DNA from: Fuerstiella sp.
Lineage (GTDB): Bacteria > Planctomycetota > Planctomycetia > Planctomycetales > Planctomycetaceae
DNA length: 35,885 bases
Reading direction: 5' to 3'
Assembly: GCA_022447185.1 (NCBI GenBank)
Contig: JAKVAY010000009.1
Span: 1-35,885, forward strand
Shown here: piece after piece, positions 1 through 10,672 of the stretch
How the letters are laid out: every line of letters begins with the position of its first letter
Numbering within the stretch: the stretch's first letter is position 1
The notes under the pieces: generated by a model
Seen by the model: only the letters and a program-made list of their open reading frames with translations
Database searches by the model: none
Told to the model about the DNA's origin: nothing
Made by a program: the position numbers and the translations under genes

Positions 1-9
1 CAGAAGCTT

Positions 10-693
10 TCATGTTCGATAAGTTGCTGACGCCGTAGGTAAGCTGCAATCAGGATTGCTCTGATCCATTGCCGGCTGAAATTCGGTGGCGTTCTCCAAC
101 TGTGGCGACGTGGTTCGAAAATAACGCGCGAGCGGCAGCCGAATGGCTGAAACGGCCAATTGCCTGATCAGTGCCACAAAACGTCCACCAGTCCCGTTGA
201 GCACCGTGAACGCAAAGATCACCAGCAGACCGGCACATACCAGCAGGACGTCACGCAACGTTCTGTCAACGGCAAGACGCTTCGCCAATGTGGTCCCCGG
301 AGTCGCTTCAATCTCCTTGATTCGCTCCTTTAACTGGTCTTCACTGCCAAAAAGAAGTTCGCCGCTGACGGGAATCAACTCTTCGTCTCCCGCACCTTCT
401 GCGATCGACGCGTTCGCCATTCTGCGGACAAACTCCGGATCAGACTTCAGTGCATCCCGCACCCTCTCCAGGTAGTCAACTTCCGTTTCCAGCGTTTTTA
501 GCTGATGAGCGTTCTGAATGAAGCCGTGACGAATGTCAATCCACGCATAAAGCCGCGGAGCAATCGCAACAGAACCATACATCAACGCTGCGGTGAGCAA
601 TGTCATCCAAAACGCCAGCGAAACAGCCCACACCCTGGAAGGTATTGTCTCGGACAGTGAATCGCCGACTGGTTGCGATATGGTTTCGGACAT
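10..693 (-). CDS. FtsB/DivIC-like septum formation initiator family membrane protein
   Basis: 227 residues from the ATG at 693; an in-frame extension further upstream would run into the enolase gene and has no family support. Visible: a membrane segment at about residues 21-45, then a leucine-rich coiled coil (about 60-84), then a DPEFVRRMA motif at 85-93. This membrane helix, coiled coil and 'DPE(Y/F)VE+(L/M)A' order is the signature of the FtsB/DivIC family, which links divisome proteins in other bacteria. A second membrane segment (about 148-166) and a roughly 50-residue tail make it about twice the usual FtsB length. It lies 64 bp downstream of enolase on the same strand, the classic eno-ftsB arrangement. 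The family assignment is by pattern and synteny; a division role in a planctomycete is inference. Confidence 0.6.
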   Translation of the reverse strand: MSETISQPVGDSLSETIPSRVWAVSLAFWMTLLTAALMYGSVAIAPRLYAWIDIRHGFIQNAHQLKTLETEVDYLERVRDALKSDPEFVRRMANASIAEGAGDEELIPVSGELLFGSEDQLKERIKEIEATPGTTLAKRLAVDRTLRDVLLVCAGLLVIFAFTVLNGTGGRFVALIRQLAVSAIRLPLARYFRTTSPQLENATEFQPAMDQSNPDCSLPTASATYRT

Positions 694-757
694 GATTGCT
701 GAGCGGCACACCACACAGCTGCCGGAACGAGTCCGGTGTAACTGTGGCAGACCGTTA

Positions 758-2164
<1,407 letters not shown>

Positions 2165-2267
2165 TCATCGGGACACAGCGACAGTGGTCAATAAATTCAT
2201 TTCTAACAAACCTGCTGCTGCGTTACGATCCTTTGTCCCTGACTCTCAATGTCACGAAAGGTCCGAC

Positions 2268-3251
2268 ATGACAACCACTCGCCGCGATTTTCTTTCGCAA
2301 TCAACCTCGGCTGTTGCTGCATCAGTCATTGGTGCTGCCTCGCTATCACGCACCGAAGGGGCTCCGACAACCATTCAATCCTTACCCATAATCGACACAC
2401 ATCAGCACCTTTGGGATCTCCGTCAATTTCATCTGCCTTGGATGGATCCGAACAGCGAAGAACTGGAGCCGATTCGACACACCTTTCTGATGCCGGATTA
2501 CATTGAACACACCAAAGGGCTCAATGTCGTCAAGACGGTCTACATGGAAATCAACGTTCATCCATCTCAGCAACAGGCAGAAGCCGACTATGTAATCGAT
2601 CTGTGTGAACGAAAAGACAATTCCATGGTGGGAGCAGTTATTGGTGGCTATCCACAGGATGACGGCTTCGCTGATTACATCACCCCGCTGTCGAAGAAAG
2701 ATGCGGTCAAGGGTGTCCGCACCGTACTCAATGATCCGGACCGCCCGACAGGTATGTGTCTGCAGCCCAAATTCGTGGATAACATACGCCGACTATCAGA
2801 TCTGGGGATCAACTTCGACCTCTGTCTGCGGCCCAATGAAGTCATCCATGGCGCAACTCTCGCAAAGAAATGCCCCAACACGCGATTTGTTATGGATCAC
2901 TGCGGCAATCTCAGTGTTCAGTCGACGGACCAGGCACTGCGGACACAATGGCAGGATGGCATTCGCGCAGCGGCCGACCAGGAAAACATGTTCATCAAGA
3001 TTTCCGGAATTGTCGCTTCCGTCAACAAACACGACTGGTCGCCGGATGATCTGGCTCCCAATATCAATTTCTGTCTGGACACCTTCGGCGAGGACCGTTG
3101 CGTGTACGGCGGTGACTGGCCAGTCTGCCTGTTGGGTGCGACGTATCGGCAATGGGTCGAAGCACTCAAAGAGGTCGTCAGCAGCCGATCAACGACTTTC
3201 CAACGGAAGATGTTTCACGACAACGCAGTGAAGGTCTATCGACTGGGATAG
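2268..3251 (+). CDS. Tat-exported amidohydrolase of the COG3618 (lactonase-like) family
   Basis: TIM-barrel metal-dependent hydrolase (Amidohydrolase_2; the family includes L-fucono-/rhamnono-lactonases and 2-pyrone-4,6-dicarboxylate lactonase). 327 residues from the ATG at 2268, preceded by GAAAGG; this start puts a twin-arginine signal (TRRDFLS, residues 4-10, then a small hydrophobic stretch) at the N-terminus. The metal site opens with DTHQHLWD (His45 and His47). Later come FVMDHCG and the C-terminal YGGDWPV motif carrying the conserved Asp. Only 4 bp separate it from the M20 peptidase, so the two are probably co-transcribed. The substrate is not determinable; a periplasmic sugar lactone or similar ester is the family-based guess. 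Confidence 0.85.
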   Translation: MTTTRRDFLSQSTSAVAASVIGAASLSRTEGAPTTIQSLPIIDTHQHLWDLRQFHLPWMDPNSEELEPIRHTFLMPDYIEHTKGLNVVKTVYMEINVHPSQQQAEADYVIDLCERKDNSMVGAVIGGYPQDDGFADYITPLSKKDAVKGVRTVLNDPDRPTGMCLQPKFVDNIRRLSDLGINFDLCLRPNEVIHGATLAKKCPNTRFVMDHCGNLSVQSTDQALRTQWQDGIRAAADQENMFIKISGIVASVNKHDWSPDDLAPNINFCLDTFGEDRCVYGGDWPVCLLGATYRQWVEALKEVVSSRSTTFQRKMFHDNAVKVYRLG

Positions 3252-3255
3252 AATC

Positions 3256-4437
3256 ATGACCCCCACCGAACTGCTCAAAGAACTCATCGCCATTCCAAGC
3301 GTCAACCCGATGGGACGCGATGTCTGTGGACCAGAATTTCTCGAAGCCGGGATGACCGACTATCTGGAACGATGGTTCACAGACCTGGGTGCTGATCATC
3401 AACGCATCGAACTCATGCCGCGCCGCAGCAACATCGTTGCCCGCTACCAAGGGAATCCCGATCGTCCGACAGTGATGATGGACGCGCACCAGGACACTGT
3501 TCCTGTTGACGGCATGACAATCCCGGCATTCGATCCTGAAGAACGAGATGGACGGATTTACGGACGAGGATCCTGCGATGTTAAAGGTGGCATGGCATCA
3601 ATGCTCACGGCGTTTGCTCGGGTTGTGCGTGAACGACCAGCCGGAGCTGGTAACATCATCATGTCCTGCACATGTGACGAAGAACAGGGAATGACTGGCG
3701 TACGGGATCTCGCTGCTCGATGGACTGAGACGGGTAATGCCCCCGACGACTGGCTCACACACACACCGGATTCGATCATTATCGCCGAACCGACATCGCT
3801 GAACATCGTGGTGGCTCATCGGGGAGTCACGCGATGGAAACTGCGAACAACCGGGAAAGCAGCACATAGTTCAAAGCCATCGGAGGGCGTCAATGCCATC
3901 TATCGTATGGCTGAAGTTGTCCGACGACTTGAGGAATACGCTGCTCAGCTCGAACGTGAATCGACTCCGCACGTCCTGTGTGGTTCCCCAACACTCAGCG
4001 TGGGCCGAATCAACGGAGGGATCAGTGTTAACGTCGTGCCCGATGAGTGCACGATCGAAATTGATCGCCGAGTGATCCCTGGAGAAGATCAATCAACTGT
4101 GATCAAGCAGGTAGACACCTGGCTCCGCAAATACTTGGGGTTCGAATACGAAATGCTTCCACCGTGGTGCATGGCCGGGTCCCTCTCCGATGACAAAAAC
4201 GGGCCTCTGGCGGAGCGCCTGTTGACGCACGTCGAGGCCGTATCCGGACGGCATCAAAAAATTGGAGTCGCTTACGGAACTAATGCCGCTGTCACGGGAC
4301 CCACAGGAGTTCCCACAGTTGTTTTTGGTCCAGGATCGATCGATCAGGCACATACAAAAGACGAATGGATCGAAGCAGCTCAACTGGACCTGGCAGCTGA
4401 AATTCTGTTTCGTTTTTTGTCCACGAACGACTATTGA
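3256..4437 (+). CDS. M20-family metallopeptidase / amidohydrolase (ArgE/DapE/carboxypeptidase type)
   Basis: 393 residues, typical for the family, with no export signal. The zinc site is readable: MDAHQDTVPVDG (His78, catalytic Asp80), GRGSCDVKGGMA (bridging Asp108), TCDEEQG (general-base Glu and ligand), AEPT, and a late AHTKDEW His. The dimerisation-domain segment VAHRGVTRWKLRTTGKAAHSS is also typical. Members hydrolyse N-acyl amino acids or short peptides; the motifs do not separate ArgE, DapE and CPG2 types, although the length and AHRG segment fit the ArgE/DapE group. It starts 4 bp after the amidohydrolase and probably belongs to the same small operon. Confidence 0.9.
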   Translation: MTPTELLKELIAIPSVNPMGRDVCGPEFLEAGMTDYLERWFTDLGADHQRIELMPRRSNIVARYQGNPDRPTVMMDAHQDTVPVDGMTIPAFDPEERDGRIYGRGSCDVKGGMASMLTAFARVVRERPAGAGNIIMSCTCDEEQGMTGVRDLAARWTETGNAPDDWLTHTPDSIIIAEPTSLNIVVAHRGVTRWKLRTTGKAAHSSKPSEGVNAIYRMAEVVRRLEEYAAQLERESTPHVLCGSPTLSVGRINGGISVNVVPDECTIEIDRRVIPGEDQSTVIKQVDTWLRKYLGFEYEMLPPWCMAGSLSDDKNGPLAERLLTHVEAVSGRHQKIGVAYGTNAAVTGPTGVPTVVFGPGSIDQAHTKDEWIEAAQLDLAAEILFRFLSTNDY

Positions 4438-4890
4438 ACAGCTGTCGTGTGAGTCGTGACAGCAGAAAGTGTTCTTTTGTCGCAGATCGATCACCATGTC
4501 GGAAACCGCCATGCGTCATCGGGCAGATTTCACCCCGTTCTGTCGCCGACCGCCTTTGCGACACTATCCTGAGACAGCTGTCGGCATTTGATATGACGTC
4601 ACTCCGGACCCCGCACTCAACTCAACGGCAATCTCCTGCCGGAAAGAGTGAGCAGGACGTGGCACTCGGTGCGAATCTATGATTGATGTGCCGTCAGGAA
4701 GGATGCCGTTTACTGCCACAGTTCAACTCTACGCTTGAGCTGGACTCACAGAGCAGATCAAATGCCTCGACGACAGCAGATCAAGCATCAATGTCTCGAC
4801 CCTGTCGCCAGGCTTTTACCTGCCTGTATGACCTGGCCATCTGTGACACAATCCAGTCCAAGATATGCTCAGTGGAAAATGCCTTCTGCC
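4438..4890 (+). other. Intergenic region, no gene recognised
   Basis: About 450 bases between the M20 peptidase and the kelch gene. Only short unconvincing reading frames occur. A 6-bp inverted repeat (GCTGTC/GACAGC, 4441-4463, 11-base loop) lies just after the peptidase stop but has no immediate T-run, so it is at best a weak terminator. The kelch gene promoter should lie here, but no clear -35/-10 pair was found. Confidence 0.4.
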
Positions 4891-5901
4891 ATGAAACATT
4901 CTGCTCTTATTATGTCGATGGTCGTCCTGACATCGATCCCTGCTTCGGCAGGTGAAAACGTTGTCAACTGGGTGAAGGTAACCGACCACGCCGGCTGGCA
5001 GCCTCGGGACTCGCAGGGTGAAGTTGTCTACCGCAACCGCCTGTGGATCTTCGGCGGATGGTTCAATACGACAGACGCACCACCACGTGACGTGTGGAGC
5101 TCAATGAATGGAAAGACATGGACGCTGATCGAACAAAAGGCTCCGTGGAAACACAGCGATTTGTCAATGAGCGTTGTGTTCAAAGACCGCATGTGGTTCA
5201 TGGGCGGCTGGCATGACGGGCGTCTACCGAGCCATTCTGCCAGTAATCAGGTCTGGTCCTCGACGGACGGTGTGTCATGGGAGCAGATCACTGATGACGC
5301 AGGCTGGAGTCCACGGATCGCAGCCGCACTCGTCGAATTCAGGGGAAAAATGTGGCTGCTGGGCGGAACCGAGAATTACTATTTTGGTGACGAAAACAGC
5401 ACCAAAAACGATGTCTGGACGTCATCGGACGGAAACAAATGGATGCTGGCAACGGACAACGCTGGCTGGTCCCCGCGCGCATACCATCAGGCCCTGGTCC
5501 TGAATGATCGAATCTACATCTTCGGTGGAGGAGACTATCGCCCAAAATATCACGCACTCAACGACGTCTGGAGTTCGGCGGACGGGATTCACTGGCGACA
5601 GGAAACCGCAAGTGCTCCATGGCATCCCCGAATCTGGTTTTCATCCGTCGTTTATCGAGATCGTATGTGGGTGATCGGCGGTTGGTCCGACAAACCGTTC
5701 GCCAACTGGAATGACACATGGTATTCCCGTAACGGACGGGACTGGAAACAACTCAAATCAGATGTGGTCTGGAAACAGCGTCACGAACACTCTGGATTCG
5801 TGTTTCAGGACAAAATCTGGATTGCCGGAGGACACGCCATACCGCTCAACAGTGAAGTCTGGTCACTGCAGATTCCGGAAAACTGGTTCGAAGATGACTA
5901 A
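4891..5901 (+). CDS. Secreted kelch-repeat beta-propeller protein
   Basis: 336 residues from the ATG at 4891, which begins a typical signal peptide (MKHSALIMSMVVLTSIPASA, cleavage probably after ASA). An ATG at 4879 adds four residues and is the alternative; a GGAAA stretch sits about 13 bases before 4891. The mature protein consists of kelch/galactose-oxidase-like blades: repeated units with WxPR, then a hydrophobic 'W(I/V/M)xGG' strand, then DVWSSxDGxxW. Five to six units span nearly the whole protein, as in a closed propeller. No catalytic residues are evident, so a binding or structural role outside the cytoplasm is likely. It faces the FG-GAP gene, with one base between their stop codons. 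Confidence 0.88.
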   Translation: MKHSALIMSMVVLTSIPASAGENVVNWVKVTDHAGWQPRDSQGEVVYRNRLWIFGGWFNTTDAPPRDVWSSMNGKTWTLIEQKAPWKHSDLSMSVVFKDRMWFMGGWHDGRLPSHSASNQVWSSTDGVSWEQITDDAGWSPRIAAALVEFRGKMWLLGGTENYYFGDENSTKNDVWTSSDGNKWMLATDNAGWSPRAYHQALVLNDRIYIFGGGDYRPKYHALNDVWSSADGIHWRQETASAPWHPRIWFSSVVYRDRMWVIGGWSDKPFANWNDTWYSRNGRDWKQLKSDVVWKQRHEHSGFVFQDKIWIAGGHAIPLNSEVWSLQIPENWFEDD

Positions 5902-5902
5902 A

Positions 5903-8749
5903 CTAATCGGTCGAATAGCTGATTGTGGCCGAACGCAGCACAGGCGTATTGGCCATATTCGGACTAATCAGGCTGGTCTTAAACTGGATCCAGGGATGGT
6001 TCTTCGGAGCCACAATTCGGGTTCCGCTGGTGCGGTAGAAACTGTCAGCACCGACTGGTCCCTGCCAAATGGCCGATGTCAGCTGATGTTCTGACTCTGC
6101 CGTACGAATCTGGAACTCCAGACGCGTGTGAAACGGTGTGTCCGCCTCCCATGAAATTCGGTCGTAGTCTGCTCCGGGGCCGGCATCAAATGGCGGCGAG
6201 AGATAATCATAGCGTTCCGAACGATCATAAATATTGCCGATGTCAACAAGTGAAAAAAAATGCGGACCCGTCGCCGGCAATGATGTTCGCTTGTTCGGGG
6301 AATAACCGTCCGAACTTCCCTGATACACCCACACGTCACTCCGGTGATTTCCCACTCGAGTATGATTCGCGATAACGAGTTCCGGATAGCCGTCCAGATT
6401 GCAATCAGCTGCAAATGTACCACATCCGGAATAGCCTGGGATCTCCGTTCGGTGCTCAACGTCGAATCCTTCAGCACTGTTCCAGTAAATCCTGCCGGGA
6501 AAATGTCGGTGAATTCCGCCCAGATAGCTGGGAAAAAACAGATCAATGTACCCATTTCGATTGAGGTCCGCCGCCACGACATCGTTCGCACCAATGGTTG
6601 GAAGTGCCGAACGACGAGATTCCGAAAAACCCGCTTCACTTCCCCAGTAGATCCAGGCGTCTGCATTCGGATTGGCCAGATGCACGAGCGCTTCTCCAGG
6701 ACCAAGCGGTTTGTCCTCATCAACCTGATTCACCACAACAAGATCCAGGTGGCCGTCGTTATTCAGGTCAGCAATCTCGGGCATCGAAGCGTCTTTGCCC
6801 GGCATCAGTAATGATGTCGTACGAGCATTGTCGAAACCACCGGGCGCGTTCCAAAACAGGGTGACTTCATGGCGAGCAGCAGACACAATGTCGAGCCAGC
6901 CGTCACCGTTCAAATCTGCCAGACACTCTGACTTTCCCCGAGGCGTCAGACGGAAACGATTAATCCTGGAGAAACCGGACTCCTGACCGTAAATCACGTT
7001 CGAATCCAGCAGCAGGTCAAGATAGCCATCCCGGTTAAAGTCGGCCGCACGACCCGTCCCCGCCTGCCCGTCGGGTACAATCGTGGCGTTGTCCTCCGAA
7101 AGGCCCGCCGGTCCACCCCAGAAAATGTGAGTAGGAGTGCTGTACTGGGCCAGCAACAGATCAGCAAAGCCGTCACAGTTGAAGTCGCAATTGATATATC
7201 CGTCGGTGTCACGAACAGTCGGCAGACCCAACCGCCGTTCAGGACTGAATCGTCCCTGGTCATCGCCCAGGTAAATCCAGGACGTGGTCGGTCCGAGCTC
7301 GGCAAAGGCGGAAGTCGTCCCGCCTGGATATGAAACTCCTTCAATCTTGTTGACAAAGACAATGTCCTTTCGTCCGTTGTTGTCAAAATCGGCAATCGTG
7401 ATTCCGGAAGCACCGGATGTTGGCAATTCTAATCGTCGGTCCGGCGATATGCCTTCCGGTCCACCCCAGTAAACGTACGAGTCCGTGTCAAAGAAACCGT
7501 CACTGGCGTAGTTCGCCAAAATCAGATCAGCGTCTCCGTCCGCATTCATATCTTCGATGGCAACATCATTCGCAGACGGAGCCAAAACCTGAGAACGCTT
7601 GTGGGCCAGGAATCCCCGGGGACTGTTCCAGTAGATGTAAGAGACGCCTTCTGCACTGTTTGCAAACGCGAGGTCAGCCAGTCCGTCACCATTCAGGTCT
7701 CCGACCGCGGCTGCTCGGGCACCGATCGTTGGCAGTTCGGTCCTCAATTCGGCCGAATATCCGGCAGCAGCTCCCCAATAGATGTACGAGTTGGCGCGAT
7801 AGGTCCGGACACTGTTGCCGGTTGGCGGATCGGGCTTCTGATTCAAATGGTACATGTTGACAAGAACGATGTCTTCATGACCGTCTTCGTTCAGGTCCGC
7901 GACCGTCACTGCGGAGCTACAGACCCCAGGAAGTTCGATGCAGCGATGCTCGGAATAATCTCCAGTGACATCGCCAAGATAAATCACAACGCCACTCTGG
8001 GTTTCGTCGTTCCCTTCATTCGCGAACAGGATGTCTGGAAAATTATCCTGGTTGACGTCTGCAATTGTCACATCGCCACAGTTCGTCGTCGGCAGCGTTG
8101 TCATCGCATCAGTGGAATAGCCGTGATCAGAGCCCCAATAAATAAATGATTTTTTAAAGCTGTCGATAACAACGTGATAGTCGACACCACGGTTGGCAAA
8201 GACGATATCAGCATGTCCATCGCCGTTGAGATCAGCAATCGCAACTGCCTGGGCCGCTCTGGTCGGAAGCGCACTGCGGTTCGAGTCATCAAATCCATCG
8301 TCACTGCCCCAATAGATATATGACTCGAGGTTCGTTTTTTCCCCATCGAATCGATTGGCGACAACCAGATCGACATACCCATCACCGTTCAGGTCATCGG
8401 CCGCTGCCGCCAGCGCCCCCTCCGTAGGGAGGCGGGTTCGGTGATCCGCAGCATATCCACTTTCATCGGACCAGTAGATCGACAGGTCTACCCGTTCATC
8501 GTGGTCCTGCCCACAGGCAATTGGCAGGTCAAAATTGCCATCGTTGTTAAAGTCCCAAAGGTTGATCAGGCGGACTGTCCCGTTGGCCGCGACGTATGTG
8601 TTTGCACCACCATCGACCAGCGTGCCATCGCCAAAATCCACGAAGGATTTCAGTGTCCACGTCTTTTCTTCAGCGCTGAGGGAACACGTTGCGACCACCG
8701 AAATCAGGAGGAACAAGGGCACCAGAACACCAGTTTTTTTTATTCGCAT
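5903..8749 (-). CDS. Large secreted FG-GAP/VCBS-repeat beta-propeller protein
   Basis: 948 residues from the ATG at 8749, giving a clean signal peptide (MRIKKTGVLVPLFLLISVVA..., cleavage near CSLSA). I count 14 calcium-loop motifs of the DxNxDGxxDL type, spaced roughly 50-70 residues. Each is linked to a SYIYWGSxxGF-type strand and an R..LPTxGA segment: a strongly periodic FG-GAP/VCBS array, probably two seven-bladed propellers. The last ~100 residues (from YDYLSPPFDAGPG) form a separate beta-rich domain with WQGPVG, SGTRI and WIQFKT. Some loops are degenerate (NQDNF, DNNGR). Such proteins are calcium-dependent exported binding or adhesion proteins; no enzyme motif is visible. Codons 3-6 contain a run of eight A. 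Confidence 0.9.
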   Translation of the reverse strand: MRIKKTGVLVPLFLLISVVATCSLSAEEKTWTLKSFVDFGDGTLVDGGANTYVAANGTVRLINLWDFNNDGNFDLPIACGQDHDERVDLSIYWSDESGYAADHRTRLPTEGALAAAADDLNGDGYVDLVVANRFDGEKTNLESYIYWGSDDGFDDSNRSALPTRAAQAVAIADLNGDGHADIVFANRGVDYHVVIDSFKKSFIYWGSDHGYSTDAMTTLPTTNCGDVTIADVNQDNFPDILFANEGNDETQSGVVIYLGDVTGDYSEHRCIELPGVCSSAVTVADLNEDGHEDIVLVNMYHLNQKPDPPTGNSVRTYRANSYIYWGAAAGYSAELRTELPTIGARAAAVGDLNGDGLADLAFANSAEGVSYIYWNSPRGFLAHKRSQVLAPSANDVAIEDMNADGDADLILANYASDGFFDTDSYVYWGGPEGISPDRRLELPTSGASGITIADFDNNGRKDIVFVNKIEGVSYPGGTTSAFAELGPTTSWIYLGDDQGRFSPERRLGLPTVRDTDGYINCDFNCDGFADLLLAQYSTPTHIFWGGPAGLSEDNATIVPDGQAGTGRAADFNRDGYLDLLLDSNVIYGQESGFSRINRFRLTPRGKSECLADLNGDGWLDIVSAARHEVTLFWNAPGGFDNARTTSLLMPGKDASMPEIADLNNDGHLDLVVVNQVDEDKPLGPGEALVHLANPNADAWIYWGSEAGFSESRRSALPTIGANDVVAADLNRNGYIDLFFPSYLGGIHRHFPGRIYWNSAEGFDVEHRTEIPGYSGCGTFAADCNLDGYPELVIANHTRVGNHRSDVWVYQGSSDGYSPNKRTSLPATGPHFFSLVDIGNIYDRSERYDYLSPPFDAGPGADYDRISWEADTPFHTRLEFQIRTAESEHQLTSAIWQGPVGADSFYRTSGTRIVAPKNHPWIQFKTSLISPNMANTPVLRSATISYSTD

Positions 8750-9010
8750 GTCTACAAAGTTCCAGGCTCGATCAGGCCGAAAAAAAGAGATACACAAAGC
8801 ACATCCGGAGCACCCAAAACATTGATCCGGATCATGATCCATCCCAAACATGTTTCCGATTAAATAACATTACAGCTGCAATCGAAAGTCCGTGATGATG
8901 TCGTGTGTTTCTTCCGAAATCAAATTCCGGTGAGCACCGGAATTCTCTTGCGATGGACCATTCCAGACGATCCGAACCGAGATGATATCCATCAGGACTT
9001 TCAGCAGATG

Positions 9011-10672
9011 TTATCCACCCTCTTTCGATGGCGTTTCTTCCCCCGGTATTACCGTCAGCCAGATTTCTGATGTTGTTGATTTTGAATTCTCAATTGCTGC
9101 GGTTGCCAATTGGCGATCGCCACAGTCTTCAGCTCGACACAGCACCCGAATTGCGCCGCAAAACGCGGGTGCGTTCTCATCGCGAATGAGCTTCAGTGTC
9201 ACGGCTTTGGAACTGTCGCCATCCGTCTCTGAAACCACCGATTCTGCCGTCACGCCTTCAGGCAGCTGTTCCAGTGAAACCGTCAGACGTTTCGCATAAC
9301 CATTCGTTCGAGTGATCGTCACCGGAACTTCGACTGCTTCGGCATTGTTGACCAGGTACTGATTTGCGTTGACCGTTGCCGTGAACGCCGGTTGAGGAAT
9401 CTCGCAGGTCAACGCATAGAAATACCGAAATCCACCGTCTCCGAATCGGTCTTCGACCGAAACTTTCAGCAGGCCGTCAGCCGGCACGGTCATTGTGGCC
9501 TCTGAGTCATATAGCGCAGCACCACCGTCATCGGCCTCGGACAAAACGTTGCCGTCGGCACCAGTAATTGTTAACACGGGATCCAGCAATGAATGAAAAA
9601 CACGGGCCTGTACACTCACAGTGAGCGTCTGATCTTTAATACCCGGTAGCATGTACACATCCTTTTCGCCTGGAACCGCAATGCGGCCGGTGATGGAAGA
9701 ATTCACAGCGATCGCCCGCGACACCGTCGATTCCACATGACTCGGATGTTTTACGCCATACAGATTGTGCGGCAAAGCAAATTTACGTCCAAAACAGGTT
9801 TGCTGTCCCTCAAAGCTCGTGACACCAACAGTCTGCAGCTGCTCGGTCAGATTCCATCCGCACACGGTCACGGCTGAAGTCGATCGATGATCCAGAACGG
9901 CCGGAAAAACATGGTCGATAAACGGTCCATGGGTCACCGTAAGCCGATAGATGTAATTCTCTGCACCGGCCAGTTTGATGGTACTGTTAGGAGCAGATGG
10001 AAAGGCAAAAGTCCGGACATAAAAAACCCCCTCTGTTCGAACATTGAAGGCAATCTGGGGATCCATTCCGTGATCGTCATCGTTCTGAGCGATGACGGTT
10101 CCTGCTTCGTTCAGCAGTTGCAGGGTCGCATCCATGGGCGAACCCAGATCCTCGTTTGCCTGCATTGATGCAACGAGTGTTCGGCCGGCAGGTACCCGAA
10201 TTCGACAGATGTCCACATCACCTGCCTGACTGAGTACTCCATTGATAGTCACTGCTTCATCGCTGATTTCATCCGCCTGATCCTGGAGATCATTGGATTC
10301 TTCCTCGACAATTTCGGCGATGTGTCCGACTACAAACGGTCTGAGAGCCGACGTACCGGATGCATTAAAAAATCGCAGCCAGTGCACACCGGGTTGAACA
10401 TTTTCCGGGATTACAATCGTGGCAAATTTTTTGTCTTCCGCGATGGTGATCTCCAGCTGGCCCAAACTCGACCAGCTTTGCAGACTCTCCTTACCGGGCT
10501 GACCCCCAAGCTGAATATTGACGCTTGTCCCGAGCTGACCACCGGCCGGATACAGACGATCAATGTTTGGCCCGTCTGCGGCAGATGCCACCACTGATGC
10601 TGCAATCCCAAGAATCGCGGTTTCGATCAGCAATCGACGTGACAACTGATTCGACCGAACACTGTTCCCCAT
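9011..10672 (-). CDS. Secreted protein with IPT-like and two PPC (pre-peptidase C-terminal) domains
   Basis: 553 residues. The N-terminus has a charged region and hydrophobic signal (RRLLIETAILGIAASVVASA). It is followed by an IPT/TIG-like segment (IDRLYPAGGQLGTSVNIQLGG) also found in other planctomycete exported proteins. Two PPC-like beta-sandwiches follow: the first around GVLSQAGDVDICRIRVPAG...LQLLNEAGTVIAQNDDDHG, the second around GRIAVPGEKDVYMLPG...DPVLTITGADGNVLSEADDGG. A beta-rich C-terminus resembles a COG1470-type domain. No protease triad is present. Its ATG shares one base with the DUF1501 stop (TAATG), so translation is probably coupled. The set DUF1549, DUF1501, PPC recurs in planctomycetes; its biochemical role is unknown. 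Confidence 0.82.
   Translation of the reverse strand: MGNSVRSNQLSRRLLIETAILGIAASVVASAADGPNIDRLYPAGGQLGTSVNIQLGGQPGKESLQSWSSLGQLEITIAEDKKFATIVIPENVQPGVHWLRFFNASGTSALRPFVVGHIAEIVEEESNDLQDQADEISDEAVTINGVLSQAGDVDICRIRVPAGRTLVASMQANEDLGSPMDATLQLLNEAGTVIAQNDDDHGMDPQIAFNVRTEGVFYVRTFAFPSAPNSTIKLAGAENYIYRLTVTHGPFIDHVFPAVLDHRSTSAVTVCGWNLTEQLQTVGVTSFEGQQTCFGRKFALPHNLYGVKHPSHVESTVSRAIAVNSSITGRIAVPGEKDVYMLPGIKDQTLTVSVQARVFHSLLDPVLTITGADGNVLSEADDGGAALYDSEATMTVPADGLLKVSVEDRFGDGGFRYFYALTCEIPQPAFTATVNANQYLVNNAEAVEVPVTITRTNGYAKRLTVSLEQLPEGVTAESVVSETDGDSSKAVTLKLIRDENAPAFCGAIRVLCRAEDCGDRQLATAAIENSKSTTSEIWLTVIPGEETPSKEGG

Noticed and set aside
4441..4463. Inverted repeat after the M20 peptidase as a terminator
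   Set aside because: Only 6 pairs with an 11-base loop and no directly following T-run.
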